A program made the translations under genes and the position numbers. Shown here piece by piece: positions 20,813 to 30,300 of a DNA stretch of 64,000 bases (positions within the stretch are counted from its first letter, which is position 1; the number at the start of each line of letters is the position of its first letter). Origin of the DNA: Trifolium pratense (taxonomy: Eukaryota; Streptophyta; Magnoliopsida; Fabales; Fabaceae). The DNA lies in the NCBI RefSeq assembly GCF_020283565.1, contig NC_060064.1:16016337-16080336 (forward strand). The letters are read 5' to 3'. The notes under the pieces were generated by a model. That model searched no databases. It saw only the letters and a list, made by a program, of their open reading frames with translations, and was not told the origin of the DNA.

Positions 20813-22924
20813 TCATTCACTGGGAGGTACATAGGGAACGAGCTTTCCATCAATGATCTGGTTCATCGCATCAATTTCAGCTAAGCGCTTGGCGTCGAGG
20901 TCTGGGAAAAGAAGCTTGACTTGCTCAAGGGCATAGGCGAAGCCTTCCTCGTACTGGTTGGAGGCATACAGTTGAAGCTCCTTCACGTCAGTTTCCAACC
21001 TCTCCTTCTCTTCGCCCAAGGTCCCCACAGAGAACACCGCTGCATCTTTCTCTTTAGAAAGCTTAGAAATCATCTCATCTTGAGCAGCAGCATTCTCTTT
21101 GAGCTTGGTCTCGGAGGCGGCATAACCTTCCTTAACCTTCGCCAGCTTATCCTCATACTCCTTCTTCAACCTCTCCGCCTCGCCCTCCTGGCTCTCCTTC
21201 AGCTTCCTGATATCCTCCTCCAGCTTGGTCTTGGTCTCGGAATATTTCTTCTCAATATCAGCAAGATGGTCATCAACGACCTTCACCTTCCGTTTTGCCT
21301 CTTGGACCTCCTGCTCCTGCCGATTCGTCAGCAAATAGTTGAGAAGAGTACCTTTTACCTCATACTCCAGAGCTTTTCTCCTCAAGTCTTCAGTAGGAGT
21401 GTTAGTAAATCGAGTCATATCGCCAACCATAGTTACCCCCCTCTCAATAAACTCGAGGGGATCGAAGGAAGCCCAAGAAAGAGAAGCAGCGGCTTCAGTA
21501 TCTTCAGAAGAAGGCTGAGTAGAACTGGAAGCTTTGCCTTTGCCTTTGTCAGCATCTCCAGCTGGTTGGCTAGTCTTCTCAGTTTTTTGTTTTTTGGGAG
21601 GCGGGACGACACCCTCGGATCCCGTCACTTTAGCAGCAGCCTTTCCTGGAATCTCAACAGGGATGCGCCCATCATGCCTTTTCTTGCTCCGTCCCTCTTT
21701 AACTCCAGCCTCTTCCACTTGTAGCTGCTTCAGAGGGTCGGTAACGCCAGCAGCAGGATTGGCTTTTTGTTGACGAGCTTTTGCCAAGAACGCCAGTCTT
21801 TCTTCATTTGAAATGGTCCTCATTCTCTCTGAAAAATAAAGGAATCAGAAAAACACAGGTTAGTAATAAGGCGAGATCAACATTAAAATAAAAAGAAATA
21901 TGCATATATGCCAAGTTCATCACTTACGTAAATACTCTGTCAAAGCTTCACTATTACCCTCACATCTAAGGATATCAGCAGTGTCCATAAGAGCAAAAGA
22001 ATCAAGAAAGTGGACAATGTCCTGCTCAAAGTCACTCAAAGTCTCAAAGATAGTTCCCTTTATAAGCCTAGGGTTGTCAGTCCAGTAGAAAGGGAATAAG
22101 GGATCTCCTATCTCATCATGCATTAGATCTGGAAGTTGGTCGCTACTACGAACCCTAAAGAAGGAGTCCTTGAAGCCTTTGAAGTTGGAGGCATACAGAC
22201 TCATGAGGCGATGATTGGGTTGACTACTAAGAGAAACCATAGTCCGGGGTTTTAGGTTCTTGATATGGTAAAAACAGAAGAAAACACCAATCGAGGGTAC
22301 CGGTTCAAAACCTAGGCACATCACCTCGAAGGCTTTTACGAAGGCCCAGCTGTTAGGATGAAGTTGAGTGGGGGCGACATTGAGAACCCTCAACATCTCC
22401 GCCTCGAAAGAAGTAAAAGGAAGCCAGAGGTTTAGAGTTTGGATCACGCCAGTGTAGAGGTAAAAGTAATCCGGCGGGGTGCCGTTCTTGAAAAAGACAA
22501 ACTCATCTTCTCGGACAGGCTCAGTGATGATAGACTCCTCATGTTTGGACTCTGTAAGTCTGACGGCTTTCCTAAAGCTCATCACCATCTCCGCACTAGT
22601 GTATTTTGAAGGAACTTCCATGGTGACGGGAGTATAGCCAGCAACCACCAAATCTCGGCAAGGGTTTTTCCGCTTTTCTGTGAAAGAGGAAGGGGAAATT
22701 ATGACACAATCACTATCACTACCGCTACTACTATCGCTATCACTGTCACTATCGCTACTGCTTCCAACATCAAAACCCCACAACTCCAAATAAAATCCCC
22801 GGCTATTGAGAACGCCGTTTGCCCTAGTATAATGGGCGCGAACTTGTCGCGCCCACTCAAAGTAACCAGGAGAGGAGGCCGAGATTCTCCCCTCATTCTC
22901 ATCTAACTCCCTCAGGATAACCAT
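20813..22924 (-). CDS. Antisense gene 1: Transposase_28-like ('putative gypsy type transposon') protein with coiled coil, two exons
   Basis: Exon 1 is 22924-21928 and exon 2 is 21828-20813. The 99-nt intron has GTAAGTG at its 5' end and TTTTTCAG at its 3' end, and splicing joins the frames (LTEYL-Q-RMRTISNEERL) into 670 codons. Residues ~70-100 are an acidic serine tract (SSSDSDSDSDSSSGSDSD). The middle holds YLYTGVIQTLNLWLPF, FEAEMLRVLNVAPTQLHPNS and WAFVKAFEVMCLGFEPVPS, which fit the plant family Pfam calls Transposase_28 despite no proof of transposase activity. The second exon starts basic, then has a ~180-residue coiled coil (KKYSETKTKLEEDIRKLKES) and a short tail ending VPPSE. It lies antisense to the retrotransposon, with a TATA box at 23192-23199. 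Function unknown. Confidence 0.85.
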
Positions 22925-23191
22925 TCTCTAAACCTACGAATTAGGGTTTTTTCTCCTTTGAGCGAAACTAAATCAAGAAAAAGAGTAAAGGTACGAAATT
23001 AAATACCTTACGGGTAACACTTCAAAGCCGAGAGGAACGGACGTCTTTAAAGGAAGACGATTGAGAAGCCCTACCGGAGGTTGGAGAGGAAGAAAAGGAG
23101 CTCTACCGAAGTTACGAAAAGAAAGACAAGTGGGTAGAACTAGGTTAGAAGTTGCAAAAGGAATGGAAGAAAAGAAAAGAGCAAAACTCCC

Positions 23192-23199
23192 TATTTATA
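23192..23199 (-). promoter_or_regulatory. TATA box of antisense gene 1
   Basis: Reads TATAAATA on the minus strand, about 270 bp before the ATG at 22924. A possible 5'-UTR intron begins GTAAGGTATTT at ~23012 and ends in TTGATTTAG at ~22966. Confidence 0.65.
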
Positions 23200-23603
23200 A
23201 ACCTCAGTCCTAACGTCGATTCGAAGCTATAAGGTTCGAACGAGTAGTGTCATACGAGTCGTCGGATCGCGTACGTGTCAAAGCGCACATCCCAAGAGAA
23301 AATCATAGAAGATTTATCGTCAGATGTTTAATTACAATGCCTATAGGCGAGATGACTAACTATAACGCCTTTAAAGGAAGGGCCACGCCAGGACAAATTA
23401 TCTCGCCGAAAAAAGTTTGATTCGCCCGTGGGGCGCGGCGGAGATATCCAAAACAACGCCCAACGAGAAGAAGCCAAAAAATCAAGAAAAAATAAAAGTA
23501 ACGCATTCTACTCAAAGCAAGAAAGAAAATCTTTATTATTAGCAGCAAATAAAAAGTACAACGAGGAGAAACCAAGGCTACATGGAAAAATCCTAAAATC
23601 CTA

Positions 23604-23921
23604 TCAATCAGACCCCGAATCCTTCTGCGCAGGCTCAGGGAAAGTCATCTTGGATTCCACGGTGACCCGGGACCCCTCTTCTTCACTGGACGAAGAAGCA
23701 CGAAGCTCAGGAGGAACGTAGGTCTCCAAAAACGAAACGTAATCCTCATCGCCACTACCAGAATCGGAGGTATCCGAGGAAAGAACGATAACCTCCACCT
23801 TTTTGACATCCTTAGACCTTCGGGAGCGAGTGGAGTTGGAGGTAGACACCTCTACCCTTTTCTTCTTTCGCTGAGTTTGAGACTTCTCAACAGCAGGCAT
23901 TTTGGTATTGTTCTTTTCCAT
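23604..23921 (-). CDS. Antisense gene 2: small basic/acidic serine-rich protein, 105 aa
   Basis: The first ~55 residues are basic (QRKKKRVEVSTSNSTRSRRS), compatible with a nuclear localisation signal. The second half is acidic and serine-rich (VLSSDTSDSGSGDEDYVSF, then LRASSSSEEEGSRV). No known domain. A minus-strand TATAAATA lies at 23970-23977, some 50 bp before the ATG, giving a short leader. Its acidic serine tract resembles the one in gene 1. It could instead be an upstream exon set for gene 1, but the separate TATA box and complete frame favour its own gene. Confidence 0.6.
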   Translation of the reverse strand: MEKNNTKMPAVEKSQTQRKKKRVEVSTSNSTRSRRSKDVKKVEVIVLSSDTSDSGSGDEDYVSFLETYVPPELRASSSSEEEGSRVTVESKMTFPEPAQKDSGSD

Positions 23922-23969
23922 CGTGATGATTCAAAACAAATTGATATAAACTTGAGTTTTATCAGGTGA

Positions 23970-23977
23970 TATTTATA
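23970..23977 (-). promoter_or_regulatory. TATA box of antisense gene 2
   Basis: TATAAATA on the minus strand, ~50 bp before the ATG. Confidence 0.6.
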
Positions 23978-24318
23978 GTCAACTTTTAACCTTAACATCG
24001 TTATTAACGGTAGTAATAAATACGTGGACGGTTGTAACCACCAAGTTTGACTATCTCAAGAAATGCCACTTTCATATTTCCAAGGAGTCAAAATTTGACC
24101 CATTTTAATTATCGAAGATCGCAAAGGGAGGCGGTACTAAAAAGAACAGAAGAGCAACACATAAGGAAAAGAAATTGCTTAATACTCAAAGTCTTATAAA
24201 GGAAATACAACGGAAGCAAAGAAACAGAATGAAAATAACAAAGATCCCAAAATACGGAAGCAAATTACAAATACTTGAAAGAAAAGCACAAAACGGAAAA
24301 AGGAGCAAACAAAAGACT

Positions 24319-24963
24319 TCATGGCATGGTAGAGCTCCCTAATTCACCAGCATCGGCAACGGCGATACGGTGCATTTCCTCCAATGCCCGTTTCACCCTC
24401 TTCGCCTTCACCATGTTTTCTTCAATGGGCTTCAGATCCTCTCTTAGTTCGCCCTGCTTGTCCAAAAGGTCCACCAAAGAGTGGCGCCTGGAAATCAACT
24501 TAGCAACATCATCCCTAATCTCGCCTTGAAGAGCCCTCTTCCTCTTCACAAGCGGCTTCATCTCCTTGTTCAGCAGCGCCAAACGATCGTCCACTCTCCG
24601 CTCCTCGTTGAAGCATATTCCTAAGATTTCCTCCTGCACACCCATGGTCTCTTTCGTGATCTCTATCTGGCTGTCGACAGCTTCGGTAACTTCGGCATGG
24701 CATTCTTTGACATTCTCCACAGCAATCACAAAGGATGCATTATCCTTCAACTCTTTCTCTAGACGCAGCACACTGTCAAGAAAACGCTTCTCTTCCTTGG
24801 TCAGCCTCCAGCAATAGTCATTAAGCTCTTTGACAAATTCCGAGAACTCACCAAAATCGTCCATTAAGTCCTCCGTACTCAGGGTCAACATGCGGCGAAG
24901 CCGCTTGATGACGGGGGAAGCAGGGGATTGACCGCATTCAAAAGGAGGATTTTTGGGAGACAT
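24319..24963 (-). CDS. Antisense gene 3: coiled-coil protein, 214 aa
   Basis: Predicted to be almost wholly helical and charged. Residues ~30-110 contain FGEFSEFVKELNDYCWRLTK and EEKRFLDSVLRLEKELKDNA; residues ~140-200 contain LALLNKEMKPLVKRKRALQG and KQGELREDLKPIEENMVKAK. No enzyme motif or zinc finger. A TATA box (TATAAAAG, minus) at 25033-25040 lies 70 bp before the ATG. It sits between antisense gene 2 and the 3' LTR. The frame is uninterrupted, so like its neighbours it seems maintained. Function unknown; a particle or nuclear scaffold role would be only speculation. Confidence 0.7.
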   Translation of the reverse strand: MSPKNPPFECGQSPASPVIKRLRRMLTLSTEDLMDDFGEFSEFVKELNDYCWRLTKEEKRFLDSVLRLEKELKDNASFVIAVENVKECHAEVTEAVDSQIEITKETMGVQEEILGICFNEERRVDDRLALLNKEMKPLVKRKRALQGEIRDDVAKLISRRHSLVDLLDKQGELREDLKPIEENMVKAKRVKRALEEMHRIAVADAGELGSSTMP

Positions 24964-25032
24964 AGCTCTGAAAGGAAAGCTTAGAATTTCGCAGGTAAGA
25001 AGGGATGAACTGATTATTTCATCAAAGTCCCA

Positions 25033-25040
25033 CTTTTATA
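25033..25040 (-). promoter_or_regulatory. TATA box of antisense gene 3
   Basis: TATAAAAG on the minus strand, 70 bp before the ATG at 24963 and about 190 bp from the 3' LTR. Confidence 0.65.
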
Positions 25041-25224
25041 GACAAAGAGTCTCATCGTGGCAGCAGCAGGTGGGGAAACGGTTAATAAAAATTGCTCATG
25101 AACGTAAGAACGTGCGCCAGAGAGTGGGAGAGAAACGCGGTATATCACGCGCCAAGAATTATGGAGGGAAATTCGAATTGTACTTAAGCATTTCATTCCT
25201 ACGGATCTCATGCTTGGGGGGCTG

Positions 25225-25706
25225 TGGACTGGGCAATGGGCTTAAAGGCAAAATCAAACTAGCCCAATTAATATGAGAAAGGAAACAGGCCCAAAACAAT
25301 TAAATTCTAAACGTCCATTTGGCGATATAAGGCCTGGGCGAGGTAGGCAATGACGGATAACGCCCATAAGATAGATTTACACACGACAACAAAATATCTT
25401 CATCCTTCTCTGCCTTAGCGATTAACTTGGGAATGAAGAAACCAACTCCTTGAAACTGCCATGGCTTGGAGACCAAGGTTTTATTCCTACTTTCACGCTG
25501 CATCACCGGAAAAGGCGCTGCGGACCGAATTTCTAGGAACCCTAACTTGGAGAAGAAGACTAGAGGCTCTATAAATAGCTCCATACTTTCATTTGTAAAG
25601 AGATCGAATTCTGACTTATAAAACTCCCAGGGTTGTTGGGATTGAACTGAGTGTAATCACACCATTTAATCAATAATACAAACCCCCTTTGTTTTTTACC
25701 AGAACA
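25225..25706 (+). repeat. 3' LTR of the 9 kb element
   Basis: The same length and apparently the same sequence as the 5' LTR at a constant offset of 8501. TATA box at 25570-25577; this copy could drive transcription towards the ABCG gene at 26405. Confidence 0.95.
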
Positions 25707-25711
25707 GTTAT

Positions 25712-26404
25712 TTTCCTTTAGTTAGATATGTTATTTTCTTTTACAATTTTTTAGGAGATTTGTTATTTTTATTTTTCACTACTATTTAAGCTAAACTATT
25801 GTAGCCTTGAAGACAACATTCTGATTCAATAAAAATACAAAGATTTCTCTCAAGTTTGGTGGATTCCAAATTATTTACTCTTTCTGGTGGATTCTAGAGC
25901 TTTATCTAATAGGTTTGTCGCTTGCGAACCTGTGTTTTCCTATTTAATTCATCTATTGTTAAAAAAAAATTAAACTTTTGCAAGAGATATTCTTATAATG
26001 TACTAAACATGACTGCAGAAATTTTTTTTTTGAATGATATACATAATTTGACTGAAAATAGAGACAAAAAATCATAATAGGAAATATTTGAGGACTAAAA
26101 CTTGCTGAAATTTTTTAGAGACTAAAAACAAAATTTAAGATATTTACAGGACTAAAAACATATTTAACCCTATTTTTAATTAAAAACAATCGGATTCAGT
26201 TTAATCTGAGTCCAACTAATTGAACATTAAACCGATAAATATACCGGTTCAATGATTAGTCAGAGTTATGATTATTGATTACCATGCTCTACAGATTAAT
26301 ATGCAACAATTAATTCCATCTATATTTTCGGTTCCGTACATGCACACTTGCTATATATACATATGTAACATATGATCTATACGTACTCTATATGTCCATG
26401 ATCA
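25712..26404. other. Upstream region of ABCG gene; right part of older LTR-like sequence
   Basis: 25712 to about 25960 continues the older LTR-like DNA broken by the 9 kb element. The remainder is the promoter region of the ABCG gene, with TATATATA at 26352-26359 about 45 bp before the ATG. Confidence 0.55.
26352..26359 (+). promoter_or_regulatory. Probable TATA box of ABCG gene
   Basis: TATATATA 45 bp before the ATG at 26405; a short 5' leader is implied. Confidence 0.45.
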
Positions 26405-27269
26405 ATGGAGTTAAAGTTAAAGATGGATGATGAGAAGAGGGGATCGCTATGTCTGGTTTGGGAAGATTTGACAATGTACGTAGCAACAAATCCTAGCAGC
26501 AATGTTGGACCAAAAAGAAAAGTACTGATAAATGGTTCAAGTGGTTATGCAGAGTCCAACAGAATTATGGCAATCATTGGTCCTTCAGGATCTGGCAAAT
26601 CCACTTTACTTCATGCACTCGCAGGTTAGTTTACTTATATTTCTAGATTTATCCCTTCCCTAGAGATGGTGGAAAAATCAATGGAGGGTGTCCAATTGAT
26701 GCATCCACACCTTTCATTCTTTCTTTTTTTTTAATTACAATTAAAAGTTGCTAAAATAAAACAATGGTCAGGATTTCACCGTGTAAAAATGTCATGGGAG
26801 ACAATCTTCTCCCCCCTTCCCGAATACTCTAGTCTGCTCTCTTAAATAAGTTGATTGCCTTAGCGGCTTTATTCTTGAATTAGATGCATAAGTTCTTGAT
26901 TAATGGTTCGTTTGGCCTGACTTTTTTAGGTCTTAGAAGATATCTGAATTCATAAACTATCGTATAAAAAGGATTTCGAAAAATATTTTATCAAAGAGAA
27001 ATTATCTAAAAAGAGTTTACTTAACATTAAAATAACATTAAATACTTTAACAAATCATTCCTGATTAAAAAGATAATATTAACAAATATAAAAAAAAAAT
27101 AATAACAACGAATACTGCAATTAAAACAAACTTAAAAAAATAATAACAACTAATTTTTTCTTTGATAGGTGCAATCGGTCCTCCTACATCATTAATTTTT
27201 TGTTTTTAAAACAATGTGATTTTTTATCTAACGATAAAAATCAATTTATACATGATGCAGAATATGCTT

Positions 27270-27319
<50 letters not shown>

Positions 27320-30300
27320 AATATTAGTTTAATAGAATTAAAGAAATTATTTTTGAAAGAATTAAAGAAAATTAGTGTATTATAGAAACGAAAACAAAAA
27401 CCATGTATAGCATGTAAATAAAGTTCATAATATATTTTAGGGATATGTTGATTCTAGGAGTAAGTCTCCATTGACTTACTCCGCTTAATAACTCGATATC
27501 GGCATTATATTTCTTCAATCCAACCGTTAAATTCAAAGATTTCATTGAGTAGATCAACTCCACAATTTTTTATAAAAATTCAAAAAATATAGTTATGTAT
27601 TCAGACTATTGAAATTCAACGGTTTTTTTAAAAGTGTCACACTTTCAATTGAAGTTATCAGAAAAAGTATCAAACGGTTTTGAATTTTTATAAAAATTTG
27701 TTGAGTTGATCTACTCAATGAGATATTTGAATTCAACGGTTGGATTGGATAAACATAATACCGATATCGAGTTATTAAGTAGAGTAAGTCAATGGAAACT
27801 TACTCCTAGAGTCAACGGATCCCTCCTCATTTTGAAAAAACAATTGTGTGAATTATCGAAGAAAAAAAAAAAAGACAATTGTGTGAATGTATCAATTTTT
27901 TTAGTTAAAAGAAAAAGTGGCTGACTTTAAGGACAATATGAGTTTATTGTTGGTGGCAAACAAATATTGTGCTAATTGTGAGCGCAATAATATATAAACA
28001 ATTCAGAAAAAAAGAAAGAAATGTAGCCACAGGGGATCGAAGGGAGTCAAAGGGAAAATAAGCTCCGGATTTTTTTTCAAAAGTTAGGTTTGAACATTTC
28101 CTAAAATCTTATTTTATTCAATTTTACACATCGAAAAAAGTTACTTTTTATAGTTAAGAGCTTTATTAAAAATGTGTTTGGCCCTAAATATAATTTATTT
28201 ATTTTTAACTTTTTAGATACATTAAAATATTGATGTATCTAATTCAATGTTTTTTTTTCGAACAAACAAAAATGGATCATATATATAAACAAATAGTTTT
28301 TTCAGCACAAGGTGTGCCGAGAGAGACTACAAAGAGTTATACAAAATATCAATCAGAAGAGCAACATAACAACATTAGTCGACTCCCGGACTTAACAAAG
28401 GGTTCGACCACCAACTATGTAAGTTTGCAACTAAGGTTACATTCGTCGTCTTCAACCACCAAAAAAAGTAAATTTTGACTTTGTCCAACAGTTGAGATAA
28501 CATTTGTGCTGAATTACTCAATAGACGATGATTTCTCTCATTCCACAGAACACACACAAAAAAGTCATATGAGCTGCCAAAAAGACTGTCGTGCTCGACG
28601 ACCACTTGTTGCGTCAACGAACTGAATAAGATGATCAGATTGATTTTGAGGTTCCATCGACGAAAAACCAATCTAGAGGCGAACCTAGGACCATAAAGAG
28701 CCCAAAGTACCATATGTGAACTGCATGTGAAAAATAAATGTTTTCTTTTTAATGTATTTAAAAAGTGTTTTCTTTCTTATAGGACCGAATGAAGTATATC
28801 CCACACGTTTAGAATGCATGAAGCTACTAATTTATAATACTACACTTATAGCTCATTTCGAACCAGGCAAGATTTTGGCTAAATACTTGCCAATTTTGGC
28901 TACTATTAATTTTGGCTTCTGAAAAGCCTTGAGGCTTGAGACATCCAAATCAATTCCAAACACAACAATATAAATTCTTTGGTTCAATACATTTCCAATA
29001 AATTAAAGCAAATATACGTGACTTTAAAAATAGTTTCGATTAATGATGAAAACTGATAAACATCATAAAAAGTAGAAATTATAACCTATTTATATATCAC
29101 CGGAGGGAATTTAGTGTTGATATCGCATTTATTATTTATTTATTTATTTTACACAATTATTTATTTATTTTTATGATTGAAAACACTTGCCAATTTTTTT
29201 GTTAAATTAAAGGTATTATCTGCATGCAACTGCATAGACTAATTTTCTCGAAATAACTGATATTCATTTAAGAAATTGACTTATCCCAACAAATGTTTTT
29301 TATATGCACCGACCAATGACCGAACGTATAAAACCAAATGATTAAAGAGTTCAAATATCTATCACACTATATATGCTTGTGAATGGTTTGAATTTAATTG
29401 GACAGAAATGTGATCGGAGACCATGTGTTTCCATATATGTTAATGACTATATATTCTTTCCCCTTTTAATATTTTTTATGATGACCAACAGGAATACTTC
29501 CCACCAATGTTAGCATGACTGGAAATGTACTAATCAATGGGGCTAAGAAAAGTAGAGCAGGCTGCAGGGATATTGTGAGTGTACACATTACGTAGTATAA
29601 CTTTTAGCGAATTTAAATTTGTATTGTATCGATGTATTCTATCAATTTGAATGAAAAAATATAATGATTTATTTTAAGTAAAAAAAAAACTTCCAATCAT
29701 CTGGGGCTTTTATAATTCTCATTATTTGAGGAACATATGTTTATGCTCCTAGATAGGAAAATTGTTTTTTAGATCCCCATGTTGATTTTTAACCCTCGAA
29801 AATCGCAAAATATCCCTGAACAGTTCAAAATTAGTAACTAGGACAAAATGGTCAAGACGGAAGGCCTGAGAGTAATTTTTCCCTAGACAGATGTAAGAAT
29901 TTATGACACGGGCCCGCAAAATGAAATAGTAGTAGTTTTTTTTTTACTAAGAAATAGTAGTAGATATACGACAACAAATAATTAAATATATTATTTAGGC
30001 TTAAATACAGTTTTGGCCCCCAAGTTTCACAATTGCTTGATTTTGGCCCCCCACATTTCAATTGCTTGATTTTAACCCTATAAGTTTCACAATTGCTTGA
30101 TTTTAGCCCTCCAAATTTCAATTGCTCGATTTTGGCCCCAAGTTTACCCCATTTTGCATTTCCTAGTCCCCCGTTGACACGGGCCCGCAAAATGAAATAG
30201 TAGTAGTTTTTTTTTTTGACTAAGAAATAGTAGTAGATATACGACAACAAATAATTAAATATATTATTTAGGCTTAAATGCAGTTTTGGCCCCCAAGTTT

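Larger units (their letters stand above)
16724..25706 (+). mobile_element. 9 kb non-autonomous LTR retrotransposon carrying antisense genes
   Basis: Two 482-bp LTRs (16724-17205 and 25225-25706) begin TGGACTGGGC and end CCAGAACA. They appear identical, including an identical 94-codon frame in each. The 5-bp target duplication is GTTAT (16719-16723 and 25707-25711). The interior has a primer-site candidate right after the 5' LTR (TTTTGGCGCCCACCGTGGGG) and a purine-rich GCTTGGGGGGCTG before the 3' LTR. There is no gag, protease, reverse transcriptase or integrase. Instead it holds a 70-bp tandem array and three minus-strand genes. The primer-site style and the Transposase_28-type gene suggest a derivative of a Ty3/gypsy Tat-like lineage, where extra ORFs are known; this lineage call is inference. 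Confidence 0.95.

Noticed and set aside
20921..21724. 267-residue plus-strand frame inside the 9 kb retrotransposon
   Set aside because: It is leucine-rich shadow translation opposite the coiled-coil exon of antisense gene 1; the minus strand has the TATA box, intron borders and conserved motifs.
28230..28713. Opposed frames of 82 and 112 residues in ABCG intron 1
   Set aside because: No domain, no splice sites that would add them to the ABCG frame, and they overlap on both strands.
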